From the NCBI RefSeq assembly GCF_014645535.1, contig NZ_BMLX01000004.1, positions 62,001 to 126,000 on the forward strand: DNA of 64,000 nucleotides, written 5' to 3'. The position numbers and the translations under genes are program-made. The stretch comes from Silvimonas iriomotensis (lineage in GTDB: Bacteria; Pseudomonadota; Gammaproteobacteria; Burkholderiales; Chitinibacteraceae). The notes under the pieces are model-generated. The model saw only the letters and a list, made by a program, of their open reading frames with translations. It was not told the origin of the DNA and made no database searches. Shown in pieces: positions 35,750-46,078 of the stretch (position 1 is the first letter of the stretch; every line of letters starts with the position of its first letter).

Positions 35750-37270
35750 ATGTCTGAAGCCACGAACGACTATCTGGAACGAATCCTCACCGCGCGCGTT
35801 TATGACGCCGCCATTGAAACACCGCTGGAAGCCGCGCCGAACATTTCGCGCCGAATTGGCAACCACGTGTTCATCAAGCGTGAAGATATGCAGCCGGTGT
35901 TTTCGTTCAAGATTCGTGGCGCGTACAACCGCATGGCGCAACTGACGCCGGCCGAGCTGGAACGTGGCGTGGTTACGGCTTCGGCCGGTAATCACGCCCA
36001 GGGCGTGGCGTATTCGGCGCAGATTCTCAAGTGCCGCGCGACGATCTTCATGCCGACGACCACGCCCAACATCAAGGTCGATTCGGTCACCCGTCGTGGC
36101 GCTGAAGCCGTGCTGGTGGGCGATTCGTTCAGCGATTGCTATCAAAGCGCGGTGAACCTGGCGCAGGAAACCGGCGCGGCGTTCATTCATCCGTACGATC
36201 ACCCGGACGTCATTGCCGGGCAGGGCACGATCGGCATGGAACTGCTGCGCCAGCACTCCGGCAAGCTTGATGCCATTTTCATTCCGGTGGGCGGCGGTGG
36301 CCTGATCGCCGGTGTCGCAGCGTATATCAAGCGCCTGCGGCCTGAGGTGAAGATCATCGGCGTGGAACCGACCGATGCCAATGCCATGTACCTCTCGCTC
36401 AAACTGGGTGAGCGCGTGTTGTTGCCGCAAGTGGGCATCTTTGCCGATGGCGTCGCCGTCAAACAAGTGGGCGAAGAGACTTTCCGCCTGTGCCAGGAAC
36501 TGGTCGACGAAGTGATTCTGGTCGATACCGACGCCATGTGCGCGGCGATCAAGGACATGTTTGAAGAAACGCGCTCGATCCTGGAGCCGTCCGGCGCGCT
36601 GGCCATTGCCGGCATGAAAGCCTGGGTGGCGCGGGAAAAGGTGCAGGACAAAACGCTGGTCGCCATCACCTCTGGCGCCAACATGAACTTTGATCGCCTG
36701 CGTTACGTGGCCGAGCAAGCCGAGCTGGGTGAAGAGCGTGAGGCGATCATCGCCGTTACCCTGCCAGAGCGGCCGGGTGCATTCCGTGCGCTGTGCAGTG
36801 CCATCGGCGCCCGTAACATCACCGAGTTCAACTACCGTTTCGGAGACAAGGATCAGGCCCACGTGTTTGTGGGCCTGCAGATTCAGAACCGCGCCGAGGT
36901 GACGGATCTGATCGAGAAGCTGGCCGCCGAAAAACTGGCTGCAGTAGACCTGACCGACAACGAACTGGCCAAGCTGCACATTCGCCACCTGGTTGGCGGC
37001 CACGCCCCGCACGTGGATAACGAACGCGTGCTGCGCTTCGAATTTCCGGAGCGTCCGGGTGCGCTCCTGAACTTCTTGAGCAGCATGGTCGATACCTGGA
37101 ATATCTCGTTGTTCCACTACCGCAACCACGGCGCCGACTACGGCCGCACGCTGGTTGGTATTCAGGTGCCGCCGCAAGATGACGCTGCGTTTGCAGATTT
37201 CCTGGAAAAGCTGGGTTACCCGCACTGGCTGGAAACCGACAACAAGGCGTATCAGCTGTTCCTGGGTTAA
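35750..37270 (+). CDS. ilvA: Threonine ammonia-lyase, biosynthetic (IlvA)
   Basis: A 506-residue PLP enzyme that deaminates threonine to 2-oxobutanoate, the first step to isoleucine. The PLP lysine is Lys54 in [10 protein letters not shown], and the phosphate loop is [10 protein letters not shown]. Two ACT-like regulatory domains occupy about residues 330-410 and 425-500 ([12 protein letters not shown]), the form feedback-inhibited by isoleucine. The ATG at 35750 is preferred; the open frame extends 61 codons further upstream through the promoter. A terminator follows. Confidence 0.95.
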   Translation: MSEATNDYLERILTARVYDAAIETPLEAAPNISRRIGNHVFIKREDMQPVFSFKIRGAYNRMAQLTPAELERGVVTASAGNHAQGVAYSAQILKCRATIFMPTTTPNIKVDSVTRRGAEAVLVGDSFSDCYQSAVNLAQETGAAFIHPYDHPDVIAGQGTIGMELLRQHSGKLDAIFIPVGGGGLIAGVAAYIKRLRPEVKIIGVEPTDANAMYLSLKLGERVLLPQVGIFADGVAVKQVGEETFRLCQELVDEVILVDTDAMCAAIKDMFEETRSILEPSGALAIAGMKAWVAREKVQDKTLVAITSGANMNFDRLRYVAEQAELGEEREAIIAVTLPERPGAFRALCSAIGARNITEFNYRFGDKDQAHVFVGLQIQNRAEVTDLIEKLAAEKLAAVDLTDNELAKLHIRHLVGGHAPHVDNERVLRFEFPERPGALLNFLSSMVDTWNISLFHYRNHGADYGRTLVGIQVPPQDDAAFADFLEKLGYPHWLETDNKAYQLFLG

Positions 37271-37293
37271 CAGCACCCAGAGGCCAGTACCAG

Positions 37294-37320
37294 AAGCGGG
37301 GACACCAATCCCCGCTTTTT
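37294..37320 (+). terminator. Intrinsic terminator after ilvA
   Basis: AGCGGGGA and TCCCCGCT form a perfect stem around CACCAA, followed by TTTTT. It starts 24 bp after the ilvA stop. Confidence 0.88.
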
Positions 37321-37379
37321 CATGGGTGGCCGGTTACAATCAAGGCAACAACCGTACACAACGCAAAGCAGGATCAGTC

Positions 37380-38627
37380 ATGAAGATTTACCGCGTGGGC
37401 GGCGCAGTGCGCGACGAAATGCTGGGTTTGCCGGTCAAGGATGTGGACTGGGTCGTGGTCGGCGCCACGCCGGACGACATGGTCGCGCAGGGCTACAAGC
37501 CGGTCGGCAAGGATTTTCCGGTGTTCCTGCACCCGCAAACGCACGAGGAATACGCGCTGGCGCGTACCGAACGCAAATCCGGCCATGGCTATAAAGGGTT
37601 TCAGGTGTACGCCGCGCCGGATGTCACGCTGGAAGAAGACCTCTTGCGCCGTGATCTGACCATCAACGCCATGGCACAAGGCGAAGACGGCCAGATTGTC
37701 GATCCGTTCAACGGCGCCGATGACGTCAAGGCCGGCGTGTTGCGGCACGTCTCGATTGCGTTTGTGGAAGACCCGGTGCGCGTGCTGCGCCTGGCGCGGT
37801 TTGCTGCGCGTTTTGATTTTGCCGTCGCCCCGGAAACCATGGACCTGATGCGCGAAATGGTCAGATCGGGCGAGGTGGATCACCTGGTGCCCGAGCGCGT
37901 ATGGCAAGAGATCGCCAAGGGGCTGATGGAAGACACGCCCTCGCGCATGTTCACCGTGCTGCGCGAGTGCGGCGCGCTGGCGCGGGTCATGCCGGAAATC
38001 GACGCCCTGTTTGGCGTGCCGCAGCCAGAAAAACACCACCCGGAGATCGATACCGGCGTGCATGTGATGATGGTGATCGACTACGCCGCCCGCCAGCAAT
38101 TGCCGCTGGCCACGCGCTTTGCCGCGCTGTGCCACGACCTGGGCAAGGCGCGCACGCCGGAAGAAATGCTGCCGTCGCACCACGGTCATGAAGGCAAAGG
38201 CGTGCCGCTGGTCGAGCAATTCTGTGAACGCATCCGCGCGCCGGCTGAATGTCGTGACCTGGCCATCATGGTGTGCCGTGACCACACCAATGTGCACCGC
38301 GCGCGTGAATTGCGTGCTGGCACCGTGCTGGAACTGTTCGGCCGCTGCGACGGCCTGCGCAAACCAGACCGGTTCTCTGCCATGCTGGACGCCTGCGCCG
38401 CCGATGCGCGTGGCCGGCTGGGGCTGGAAAACACGCCCTATCCGCAAGCCGAATACCTGCGCGCACTGTTGGCGGCAGCCCGCGCCGTGGATGCCGGTGC
38501 CATTGCCGGCGCCACTGAAGACAAGGCGCAGATTCCGCAACGCGTGGCCGCTGCGCGTACCGACGCCATTGTCGAGGCCATGCGGGTCTTGCGTGAACAA
38601 GCACAGTTTCGTCACGAAACCCATTGA
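37380..38627 (+). CDS. cca: Multifunctional CCA tRNA nucleotidyltransferase
   Basis: A 415-residue class II CCA-adding enzyme that completes and repairs tRNA 3' ends. [28 protein letters not shown] has the GGAVRD loop and the metal-binding Asp21/Asp23; [11 protein letters not shown] follows. A C-terminal HD phosphohydrolase domain is present ([22 protein letters not shown], about residues 245-265), as in the E. coli multifunctional form. mnmE begins 77 bp later. Confidence 0.95.
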   Translation: MKIYRVGGAVRDEMLGLPVKDVDWVVVGATPDDMVAQGYKPVGKDFPVFLHPQTHEEYALARTERKSGHGYKGFQVYAAPDVTLEEDLLRRDLTINAMAQGEDGQIVDPFNGADDVKAGVLRHVSIAFVEDPVRVLRLARFAARFDFAVAPETMDLMREMVRSGEVDHLVPERVWQEIAKGLMEDTPSRMFTVLRECGALARVMPEIDALFGVPQPEKHHPEIDTGVHVMMVIDYAARQQLPLATRFAALCHDLGKARTPEEMLPSHHGHEGKGVPLVEQFCERIRAPAECRDLAIMVCRDHTNVHRARELRAGTVLELFGRCDGLRKPDRFSAMLDACAADARGRLGLENTPYPQAEYLRALLAAARAVDAGAIAGATEDKAQIPQRVAAARTDAIVEAMRVLREQAQFRHETH

Positions 38628-38704
38628 TATTGAAACTGAAACACGGGTGCGATCCAGTACAGGCATGATGTGCTGACCGCCCCTAACCGCGCAGTGCGCA
38701 GCGA

Positions 38705-40045
38705 GTGAACGTGCTCTACCACCCCGATACCATTGCCGCCATTGCCACCGCCCCCGGACGCGGCGGCGTGGGCGTGATCCGCGTGTCCGGCCAGGACCTG
38801 TCTGCCCTTGTGGCCGGGCTGATCGGGCGCGAACTCACACCGCGCCACGCGCACTTTGCCAAATTCAAGGATGAAGACGGCAGCGTGATCGACGAAGGCT
38901 TGGCGTTGTATTTTCCTGGCCCCAACTCGTTTACCGGCGAGAACGTGCTAGAGCTACAAGGCCACGGCGGCCCGGTGGTCATGCGCATGCTGCTGGCGCG
39001 TTGCGTGGCGCTGGGTGCGCGCCATGCCGAGCCAGGCGAGTTCACCAAGCGCGCGTTCCTGAACAGCAAACTTGATCTGGCCCAGGCCGAAGCCGTGGCC
39101 GACTTGATCGACGCCCAGTCTGAAGCCGCCGCGCGTTCTGCGCTCAAATCGCTCGATGGCGCTTTCAGCCGCGAGATCAACACGCTGGTTGAAGAACTGA
39201 TCAACCTGCGCATGCTGGTTGAGGCCACCATTGATTTCCCGGAAGAAGACATTGATTTTCTGGAAGCTGCCAACGCGCGCGGCCGCCTGAACGACTTGCA
39301 AGCGCAACTGGCGCGCGTGCTGGCCACGGCCAGCCAGGGCCGCTTGCTGCGCGAAGGCATGCACGTGGTGCTGATTGGTCAGCCCAACGTGGGTAAATCC
39401 AGCTTGATGAACGCGCTGGCGGGCGAGGAAGTGGCCATTGTCACCGACATTGCCGGCACCACCCGCGACACCGTGCGCGAGCTGATCCAGCTCGATGGCG
39501 TACCGCTGCACATCATTGATACCGCCGGCCTGCGCGAGACCGAAGACACGGTGGAACAGATCGGCATTGAGCGCACCTGGCGCGCGGTAGAAAAAGCCGA
39601 TCTGGCGCTGCTGCTGATCGACTCGCGCGAGGGTGTGACCCCGCATGACGAGGCCATTCTGGACCGCCTGCCGCCCGCCTTGCCGGTGCTGCGCGTATTC
39701 AACAAGATCGACCTGACCGGCGAAGTGGCCGGCGCCGTGGGCGAGACCGAGGTGCATGTTTCTGCGCAATCAGGGCAGGGGCTGGACCCGTTGCGCACCC
39801 GTCTGTTGCACATGGCCGGCTGGCACGGCGCCAACGAAGGCGTGTTCATCGCCCGTGAACGCCATCTGGATGCCATCCGCCGCGGCGCGGAACATCTCGT
39901 TAACGCGGGACATGCGTTTCATGCGCTGGAATTGTTTGCCGAGGAATTGCGCCTGGCGCAGGTGACGCTGAACGAGATCACCGGCGAGTTCTCATCTGAC
40001 GATTTGCTGGGCGTGATTTTCAGCCGCTTTTGCATCGGCAAATAA
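38705..40045 (+). CDS. mnmE: tRNA modification GTPase MnmE
   Basis: A 446-residue MnmE (TrmE), which with MnmG installs 5-carboxymethylaminomethyl groups on wobble uridines. It has the tetrahydrofolate-binding N-terminal domain ([22 protein letters not shown]), G1 [10 protein letters not shown] near residue 225, G3 DTAGLRET, and the C-terminal FCIGK with its cysteine. The start is GTG; 38705 and 38711 both fit, and 38705 gives the longer form. It is followed by a terminator. Confidence 0.95.
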   Translation: MNVLYHPDTIAAIATAPGRGGVGVIRVSGQDLSALVAGLIGRELTPRHAHFAKFKDEDGSVIDEGLALYFPGPNSFTGENVLELQGHGGPVVMRMLLARCVALGARHAEPGEFTKRAFLNSKLDLAQAEAVADLIDAQSEAAARSALKSLDGAFSREINTLVEELINLRMLVEATIDFPEEDIDFLEAANARGRLNDLQAQLARVLATASQGRLLREGMHVVLIGQPNVGKSSLMNALAGEEVAIVTDIAGTTRDTVRELIQLDGVPLHIIDTAGLRETEDTVEQIGIERTWRAVEKADLALLLIDSREGVTPHDEAILDRLPPALPVLRVFNKIDLTGEVAGAVGETEVHVSAQSGQGLDPLRTRLLHMAGWHGANEGVFIARERHLDAIRRGAEHLVNAGHAFHALELFAEELRLAQVTLNEITGEFSSDDLLGVIFSRFCIGK

Positions 40046-40073
40046 GCGCCATCCTTGCGGTGCGGCGAATGTG

Positions 40074-40100
40074 AAAAAGCAGCTTTCGGGCTGCTTTTTT
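40074..40100 (+). terminator. Intrinsic terminator after mnmE
   Basis: AAAAAGCAGC and GCTGCTTTTTT pair around TTTCGG, starting 28 bp after the mnmE stop. Confidence 0.88.
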
Positions 40101-40219
40101 CATGTCTGTTGATCTGCGTTGTCACAACTTGCGCAGCTGTGGCGTCTAGTTCCTGACCCCACGAATCAGCACGGTTGCATGGTTCGTGCCAGACGTTACT
40201 GTACCCAAGGAGTTGCAAG

Positions 40220-41425
40220 ATGAAACAACGGATTCTCATTATTGGTGCTGGTTTTGCCGGCATGTGGAGCGCGCTGTCTGCCGTGCGCCTGCTGGATATG
40301 CATGACCGCACCAACGTGGAAATCGCACTGATCGCCCCGCTGGCGGAGCTGCACGTGCGCCCGCGGCTGTATGAACAAAACCCGGAGGCCATGAAAGCGC
40401 CGCTGCAAGCGCTGTTCGATGCGGTCGGCGTGCGGTTTATCCAGGGCATGGTGGGCCGGATTGACGTTGAAGGTCATCAGGTTGAAGTGACCAATGCGGC
40501 GGGTGAAACCACACTGCAAGGCTACGACCGGCTTGTGCTGGCCGCTGGCAGCCGCTTGTTCCGCCCGCAGATTGCCGGCCTGGCTGAGCATGCCTTCAAC
40601 GTCGACCAGCTGGCCGAGGCGGTGCGGCTGGATGAGCACATCAAGGCGCTGGCGCAACAGCCGTCCTCGCTGGCGCGCAACACGGTGGTGGTGGCCGGCG
40701 GTGGCTTTACCGGTATCGAAACCGCAGCAGAAATGCCCGCCCGCCTGCGTGAGGCGCTGGGCGAGGACACGCCGATACGCGTGATCATGGTTGAGCTCAA
40801 TGCCGATATCGGCCCCGACCTTGGCCCCGGCCCGCGTCCGGTGATTGAAGAAGCGCTGGGTTCGCTGGGTGTCACCTGGCGTTTGAGCACCGCCGTCGCC
40901 GCAGTGGATGACCATGGCGTCACGCTGGATAACGGCGAGCGCATTGAAGCTGCTACCGTGATCTGGACCGCCGGCGCCCGCGCCAGCGCACTGACGGCGC
41001 AAATCCCGGCCGAGCGCGATGCCTTTGGCCGCCTCGTGGTCGATGACAACCTCAAGGTGCCGGGCGTGGCCGACGTGTACGCCACCGGCGATTGTGCCCA
41101 CGCGGCGACCGATGACATCGGCAACCACGCCATGATGTCCTGCCAGCACGCCATGGCGCTGGGGCGTTCGGCCGGCAACAATGCGGTAGCAGACCTTCTG
41201 GGTGTGACCCCGGCCGCCTACCGCCAGCCCAAGTACGTGACGTGTCTGGATCTGGGTCCGTGGGGCGCGGTGTACACCGAGGGCTGGGATCGTCAGGTGG
41301 TCTTGCGCGGGGCCGAAGCCAAATCGCTCAAGCAGCAGATCAACAGTATCTGGATCTACCCGCCGGAAGCCGATCGCGCCGCCGCGCTGGCACTGGCTGA
41401 CCCGGCCCGCCCGGTCGTGGCGTGA
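40220..41425 (+). CDS. NADH dehydrogenase type II-like FAD oxidoreductase
   Basis: A 401-residue pyridine nucleotide-disulfide oxidoreductase family protein. The FAD site is ILIIGAGFAGMWSAL, the NAD site is VVVAGGGFTGIETAAEM, and YATGDCAH binds flavin near the end. The layout suits NDH-2-type NADH:quinone oxidoreductases or a related flavoprotein; the electron acceptor is inferred. AAGGAG at 40207 sets the ATG at 40220. It is monocistronic by position. Confidence 0.83.
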   Translation: MKQRILIIGAGFAGMWSALSAVRLLDMHDRTNVEIALIAPLAELHVRPRLYEQNPEAMKAPLQALFDAVGVRFIQGMVGRIDVEGHQVEVTNAAGETTLQGYDRLVLAAGSRLFRPQIAGLAEHAFNVDQLAEAVRLDEHIKALAQQPSSLARNTVVVAGGGFTGIETAAEMPARLREALGEDTPIRVIMVELNADIGPDLGPGPRPVIEEALGSLGVTWRLSTAVAAVDDHGVTLDNGERIEAATVIWTAGARASALTAQIPAERDAFGRLVVDDNLKVPGVADVYATGDCAHAATDDIGNHAMMSCQHAMALGRSAGNNAVADLLGVTPAAYRQPKYVTCLDLGPWGAVYTEGWDRQVVLRGAEAKSLKQQINSIWIYPPEADRAAALALADPARPVVA

Positions 41426-41740
41426 TCGGGCTGGGTTCAACGCGGCCTGATCAAAACAGGCAGTGAGCCGCGAACAGGGGGCCAGGCACGCAAGCATTAC
41501 GCTGCCATTGGCCCCTTGTTTGTGACATCAGCCGACGGACTGCCACGAAACTGCCAAATGATTCAGGCAAAATAACGTGTTTTCCGGCGTTGTGTTATTG
41601 CTGCACCGCGCCGGCTTAACCCTGGTTGCACGGTCACCCATGTCTTTGTGTATTCGCAAAACGCCGCAAGGCTGGCATGATGAGGTGTCCGGGCGGGGCT
41701 CAACCCCTTGCCGCAACCTTGTACCAAGTCAGGACACGCT
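41426..41740. other. Intergenic region with a hairpin; no gene seen
   Basis: This 315-bp stretch holds a long inverted repeat, GGGGGCCA (about 41476) and TGGCCCC (about 41510), bounded by AACA and TTGTTTG. It may terminate transcription of the flavoprotein gene. The rest, rich in A/T around 41555-41600, probably contains the promoter of the Hsp70-like gene; no clear hexamer pair was identified. Confidence 0.45.
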
Positions 41741-43045
41741 TTGAATCATCCCGCTGTTTCGCAGTTAGCCCATCCCGCTGCCACTGAAGCCGCCCGCGCT
41801 TGCGGCATCGACTTTGGCACCTCCAACTCTACTGTCGGCTGGGTCCGCCCCGGCGCGCCGCTCCTGCTGGCGCTAGAAGACGGTAAAACCACCCTGCCTT
41901 CCATGCTGTTCTTCAATATCGAAGAAGAAACGGTCAGCTATGGCCGCGCAGCGCTGGGTGAGTATCTGGAAGGGTATGAAGGCCGGCTGATGCGTTCGCT
42001 CAAGAGCATTCTGGGCACCGGGCTGATGGATTTGCAGACCGAAGTGCAAGGCCGCTCGCTCTCGTTCAAGCACATCCTGGGGCATTTCATTGCCGAACTG
42101 AAACACCGCGCTGAAGCCTCTGCCGGGCGCGGTTTTGACAGCGCGGTGCTGGGCCGCCCGGTGCATTTTGTCGATGACAACCCCGCCGCTGACCAACTGG
42201 CGCAAGACGTGCTGGCCGAGATCGCCCGTGCACACGGCCTCAAGCATGTCGAATTCCAGTACGAACCGATTGCCGCCGCGTTTGACTATGAAAGCACGCT
42301 GTCGCGCGAAGAACTCACGCTGATTGTCGATATCGGCGGTGGTACGTCTGACTTCTCTTTGCTGCGCCTCTCGCCAGAGCGCGCGCGCAAGATTGACCGG
42401 TTCGACGACATCCTCGCCAACGGCGGTGTGCACATCGGCGGGACGGATTTTGACAAGGCGCTGAGCCTGTCGAGCATCATGCCGCTGCTGGGTTATCGCA
42501 GCCGCCTGAAGAACAACTCGGAAGTGCCGTCCAGTTATTACTTCAACCTGGCCACCTGGCACACCATCAACTTTGTCTACACGCGCAAGATCTGGACCGA
42601 ACTGCAGGATGTGTTCCGCGATTCCGGAACCGAGACCCGCGCCGTGCTTGATCGCCTGCTGAACCTGATCCAGCGCCGCACCGGCCACTGGCTGGCCATG
42701 CGCGCCGAAGAAACCAAGATCGCCCTGTCGGATACGCCCAGCCACCGTCTGGCGCTGGAACGCATTGAAGACGGCCTGTACCACGATATCTCCCGCCAGG
42801 ATTTCGAAGGCGCCATTGACGGCCAGATCACCCGCATTGAAGACACCGTGCAGCAGATCCTGAGCCAGGCCGGTTTGCGGGCGGACCAGATCGACACCGT
42901 GTTCTTCACTGGCGGTTCCAGCGGCGTGCCGCTGTTGCGCCAGCGCGTAGGTGCTTTGTTGCCGGCTGCGCGCCATGTGGAAGGCGATCTGTTCGGCAGC
43001 ATTGGTGCCGGTCTGGCCATCGACGCCCGCCGCAAATTTGGCTGA
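41741..43045 (+). CDS. Hsp70-family protein, YegD-like
   Basis: A 434-residue short Hsp70 homologue with an actin-type ATPase core only. Phosphate-1 loop GIDFGTSNSTVGW, phosphate-2 VDIGGGTSDFSL and adenosine loop FFTGGSSGVPLLRQ are present; there is no substrate-binding lid, as in E. coli YegD. Its client or partner is unknown. The TTG at 41741 is chosen since AGGA ends six bases upstream; another TTG at 41708 would add eleven residues. It has no co-transcribed neighbour. Confidence 0.8.
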   Translation: MNHPAVSQLAHPAATEAARACGIDFGTSNSTVGWVRPGAPLLLALEDGKTTLPSMLFFNIEEETVSYGRAALGEYLEGYEGRLMRSLKSILGTGLMDLQTEVQGRSLSFKHILGHFIAELKHRAEASAGRGFDSAVLGRPVHFVDDNPAADQLAQDVLAEIARAHGLKHVEFQYEPIAAAFDYESTLSREELTLIVDIGGGTSDFSLLRLSPERARKIDRFDDILANGGVHIGGTDFDKALSLSSIMPLLGYRSRLKNNSEVPSSYYFNLATWHTINFVYTRKIWTELQDVFRDSGTETRAVLDRLLNLIQRRTGHWLAMRAEETKIALSDTPSHRLALERIEDGLYHDISRQDFEGAIDGQITRIEDTVQQILSQAGLRADQIDTVFFTGGSSGVPLLRQRVGALLPAARHVEGDLFGSIGAGLAIDARRKFG

Positions 43046-43190
43046 CCGCAAGGACAAAACCCGGTGCGGGCTGCGTAGGGCGCACCGCCCGCCCCCAAGG
43101 CGCGTTTGCGTGCCTTGCGCGCACCGGCTTTCTCCGTCACCGCGATCGTGCTGACAAAACGACCAAACGATAAAAACTCAGGAGCACTGC

Positions 43191-43790
43191 ATGTACACGG
43201 TTCATGGCGTTGCCCAGTCCGGCAACTGTTACAAGGTCAAACTCGCCCTCAGCCAGCTGGATAAACCGTTCACCTGGAACGAGGTGGACATGATGAATGG
43301 CGCCACGCACAGCGCGGCATTCCTGGCCATGAACCCTGCCGGACAAGTGCCGGTGTTGCAGATCTCTGCCGCTTCTTTCCTGCCTGAATCCAACGCCATC
43401 CTGTATTACCTGGCCCAGGGCTCTGACCTGTTCCCGCAAGACCGGCTGGAACAGGCGCAGGTGATGCAGTGGCTTTTCTTTGAACAATACAAACACGAGC
43501 CCAACCTCGCCGTCGCCCGCTTTATTGTGCTGTTCGCCGGCCGCCCGGCTGAGCGGGAAGCCCAGTTGCAGCAGAAGATCAAAGCCAGTGCCGAAGTGCT
43601 GGCGGTGATGGAACAGCACCTCTCGACCCGGCGTTTCTTTGTGGGTGAGCGGTATTCCATTGCGGATATCGCGTTGTATGCCTATACGCACAAGGCGCAT
43701 GAAGGGTTGATTGATCTGGCGCCGTTTCCGGCGGTGCGGGGCTGGCTGGAGCGGGTGGCTAGTCAGCCGGGTTATGTGGAAATGGGGTGA
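43191..43790 (+). CDS. Glutathione S-transferase family protein
   Basis: A 199-residue GST. The N-terminal thioredoxin-like domain has SGNCYKVKLALSQL (catalytic Ser/Cys region) and NPAGQVPVLQ with the cis-proline, then PESNAILYYL; the C-terminal helical domain contains FFVGERYSIADIALYAYTH. It should bind glutathione in the cytoplasm, probably in detoxification; the substrate is not evident. AGGAGC precedes the start. Confidence 0.88.
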   Translation: MYTVHGVAQSGNCYKVKLALSQLDKPFTWNEVDMMNGATHSAAFLAMNPAGQVPVLQISAASFLPESNAILYYLAQGSDLFPQDRLEQAQVMQWLFFEQYKHEPNLAVARFIVLFAGRPAEREAQLQQKIKASAEVLAVMEQHLSTRRFFVGERYSIADIALYAYTHKAHEGLIDLAPFPAVRGWLERVASQPGYVEMG

Positions 43791-43894
43791 GGAGGGGGGG
43801 TGAGTTGCCTGGCAGGCTCGTTATTGCGGGCTTGAGGGGGAATTCAGCTGCGATGTTGGCGATGGGGGTGGCTTTTAGCGGTGCTTCATAGACT

Positions 43895-43998
43895 CGTCAT
43901 TCCGGCTTTAAGCTGGAATCCAGCTGCGATGATGACGGTTGTGACGGTTTCAACGTTGTTCCACAGGCTCGTCATTCCGGCCTTGAGCCGGAATCCAG
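43895..43998. repeat. Two tandem dRS3-like ATTCCGG repeats
   Basis: Two near-identical units, CGTCATTCCGGC...GGAATCCAGCTGCGATG, begin at about 43895 and 43971. In the first the inner arms are GGCTT/AAGCT, in the second GGCC/GGCC-type, so the loop differs but pairing is retained. They lie between the GST gene and repeat copy I. Confidence 0.7.
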
Positions 43999-44037
43999 CT
44001 GCGATGGGTGCCGGGGCTGCTGAAACCTGGGTCTTTT

Positions 44038-44352
44038 GTTAGCGCCTGGCGGCGCGGGTGTTTTACATGTCGGGGGTTGCCCGACAGCAAGTGCCTTTCT
44101 TTTGGGTCGCCAAAAGAAAGGCACCAAAGAAAAGGCGACCCCTGCGACGGCGCCCACTACGTGGGTTCCCTGTGCTTCTCGCAAGGCGCGGCTGGCTCGC
44201 GAGTTCGGCCTTTGGCCTACCGCTTCGCCTTGGTCGCCGCGCCTTGCTGCGATGCTCGGCGCAGTCAAAGGGGCCCAACGTCAAAAGCAACCCCAACCCC
44301 AACCCCGAAAATCAACTGCAACTGCAACTGCAACTGCAACTGCAACCAGCCC
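44038..44352 (+). repeat. Structured intergenic repeat, copy I (CCCCAA and CTGCAA tail)
   Basis: GTTAGCGCC, GCGCC-TGGC-GGCGC, hairpin 2 as TGTCGGG-GGTT-GCCCGACA, and hairpin 3 as GTGCCTTTCTTTTG / CAAAAGAAAGGCAC around GGTCGC. Here hairpins 2 and 3 both differ strongly from copy A, yet remain complementary. The middle arms are GCAAGGCGCGG / CCGCGCCTTGC. The tail has CCCCAA then five CTGCAA units. Confidence 0.87.
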
Positions 44353-44369
44353 ATCCGGGGGCAGGTTTT

Positions 44370-44439
44370 GTAGGGTGGATTCGGAGCGGAGCGACAATCC
44401 ACCATCACTGCCGTGGATTGCTTCGCGAATCCACCCTAC
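44370..44439. repeat. GTAGGGTGGATT hairpin repeat, copy 2
   Basis: This is nearly identical to 20354-20423 and likewise follows a structured repeat's tail through GGGGCAGGTTTT. It ends AATCCACCCTAC. Confidence 0.75.
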
Positions 44440-44490
44440 GCCGCTGTTTGCAAGCATTGGTTGCAATACTGATTGGCGCGCCCCACCACG

Positions 44491-44532
44491 TCGTCATTCC
44501 GGACCTCGGCGGCCCTCTTGGCCGGAATCCAG
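44491..44532. repeat. ATTCCGGACCTCGGCGGCC repeat
   Basis: TCGTCATTCCGGACCTCGGC followed by TTGGCCGGAATCCAG, matching the left half of 20461-20611. It lies 118 bp before the TSUP transporter start. Confidence 0.65.
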
Positions 44533-44649
44533 CAAAGCGGTTGGCACCTTATCAATGGTGAATGGGCTCTCCGTTCGGGTTGCGCACAATATTCACGCAA
44601 CACGCCTGATGGCAATCTGTCGGCCTGACTCTCACGCGCTGCATTCACC

Positions 44650-45420
44650 ATGATCGACCCCAGCACCATCGCCTTGTTGATTCCGCTTTCTTTTGTCGCC
44701 GGCATGATTGATGCCGCTGTGGGCGGGGGTGGCCTGATTCAGGTGCCGGGGTTGTTTGCGATCTTGCCGAATGTGGCGCCAGCGACGCTGATGGGTACCA
44801 ACAAGTTTGCCAGCATCATGGGTACGGCTTCGGCAACGTGGCGGTATGCGCGGCAGGTGAAGCTGGACTGGCATATTCTGCTGCCCTGTGCGGTGGCGGC
44901 GTTTCTGGGTTCTTATGGGGGCGCCAGCATGATCCAGTTGCTGGATAAACACTGGGTGCGGCCGCTGGTGATTATCTTGCTGGCCGTCATGCTGGTGTAC
45001 ACGTGGATCAAACCGGATTTCGGTACAGAAGATGCCGGCCGGCCGCTGACCCGGCGTGATCTGTATGTGGGGTTGGTGATCGGCGCGTGTATCGGGTTTT
45101 ATGATGGCTTTTTCGGGCCGGGTACGGGGTCGTTCCTGATCTTTTTGTTTGTGCGCTTTTTCCACTTTGATTTTCTGCGCGCTTCGGCCTCGGCCAAGGT
45201 GGTGAACCTGGCTACCAACCTGGCGGCGCTGGTTTCTTTCATCCCGGTCGGCGCGGTGATCTATGGTTATGCCATACCCATGGCCGCCGCCAACGTGGCG
45301 GGCGCGCAGGTGGGCAGCCGCATGGCGCTCAAGGGCGGCAATACGTGGATACGCCGTCTGTTTCTGACCCTGGCCATTGTGCTGCTGGCCAAACTGATCT
45401 GGGATACCTTGCACGCATGA
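44650..45420 (+). CDS. TSUP (TauE/SafE) family transporter
   Basis: A 256-residue membrane protein of about eight segments. AGMIDAAVGGGGLIQVPGL and, in the second half, GFYDGFFGPGTGSFLIF are the repeated TSUP motifs. TSUP proteins move sulfite, sulfoacetate or other organosulfur anions; the substrate here is unknown. The stop overlaps the EVE-domain gene as ATGA at 45417-45420, so the two are coupled. Confidence 0.88.
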   Translation: MIDPSTIALLIPLSFVAGMIDAAVGGGGLIQVPGLFAILPNVAPATLMGTNKFASIMGTASATWRYARQVKLDWHILLPCAVAAFLGSYGGASMIQLLDKHWVRPLVIILLAVMLVYTWIKPDFGTEDAGRPLTRRDLYVGLVIGACIGFYDGFFGPGTGSFLIFLFVRFFHFDFLRASASAKVVNLATNLAALVSFIPVGAVIYGYAIPMAAANVAGAQVGSRMALKGGNTWIRRLFLTLAIVLLAKLIWDTLHA

Positions 45421-45881
45421 GCACTCGTCCTGTTCACTACTGGCTGATGAAGTCAGAACCCGATGAAGCCGGGATTGATCACCTGGCGCGTGATGGCAAG
45501 CTGGGCTGGTTTGGCGTGCGCAATTATCAGGCGCGCAATTTCATGCGGGATCAGATGCAGGTGGGCGACGTGGTGCTGTTCTATCACTCCAGTTGCCCGG
45601 AGCCTGGTATTGCGGGGATTGCCGAAGTCAGCAGCGCGGCCTACCCGGACCCGACCCAGTTTGAGCCGGACTCCAAGTACTTTGATCCGAAATCCAGCCG
45701 CGAAAACCCGCGCTGGATGCAGGTGGACGTGAAGTTTGTGAAGAAAACCCGGCTGATGGGCTTGCCGGAAATGCGCGCCATGCCAGAACTGGCCGAGATG
45801 CAGGTGCTGCAGCGGGGCAACCGGTTGTCGATTACGCCGGTAAGCCGCGCCGAGTGGGACGCCATTAGCCACAAACTGTGA
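45417..45881 (+). CDS. EVE domain protein
   Basis: A 154-residue EVE domain protein, opening YWLMKSEPDEAGIDHL and including WFGVRNYQARNFMRDQMQVGDVVLFYHSS. The fold is related to PUA and YTH domains and is thought to bind modified bases in nucleic acids; the specific ligand is unknown. It is translationally coupled to the TSUP transporter gene, with no obvious functional link. A structured intergenic region follows. Confidence 0.9.
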   Translation: MSTRPVHYWLMKSEPDEAGIDHLARDGKLGWFGVRNYQARNFMRDQMQVGDVVLFYHSSCPEPGIAGIAEVSSAAYPDPTQFEPDSKYFDPKSSRENPRWMQVDVKFVKKTRLMGLPEMRAMPELAEMQVLQRGNRLSITPVSRAEWDAISHKL

Positions 45882-45920
45882 TGGCAACGGCATGTTTGCC
45901 ACGGCAAACATCGGCCGCGC

Positions 45921-45954
45921 AAAAGAAAAAAGGCACCTGCATCAAGCAGGTGCC
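45921..45954 (-). terminator. Minus-strand intrinsic terminator
   Basis: Read on the minus strand, GGCACCTGC and GCAGGTGCC pair perfectly over nine bases around TTGAT and are followed by TTTTTTCTTTT. On the plus strand there is no T-run, so it does not terminate the EVE gene. No minus-strand protein gene precedes it. Confidence 0.75.
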
Positions 45955-46078
45955 CTAAAGCTCGTGCCTGTTAAGGCGACAGAGCGTTGTCAACCGCACA
46001 CGAGCAGCTCTCGCCGCCCGCACGGTAATAACGGGGTGTTTTTCCGGCTGGTTGACACATTTCGCAAAAAATTTTCAA
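45925..46078 (-). ncRNA. Candidate small RNA ending at the minus-strand terminator
   Basis: Upstream of the terminator, the minus strand carries TTGGGG-17 bp-TACATT (about 46086-46114), a weak promoter match that would start near 46078. The roughly 150-nt product contains TGTCAACC...GGTTGACA and GCTCGTG...CACGAGC. These pairs interleave, so they would form either a pseudoknot or alternative folds. The identity is unknown. 6S RNA was considered because of size and the neighbouring EVE gene, but no conserved 6S sequence was recognised. Confidence 0.35.

Noticed and set aside
41708-43045. Longer Hsp70-like protein starting at the TTG at 41708
   Set aside because: The eleven extra residues precede the ATPase core and no Shine-Dalgarno sequence is apparent; AGGA is placed correctly for the TTG at 41741 instead. 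The choice remains uncertain.
43046-43190. Inverted repeat CCGGTGCG...CGCACCGG after the Hsp70-like gene as a terminator
   Set aside because: The loop is about 50 bases and only three T follow, so evidence is too weak for a feature.
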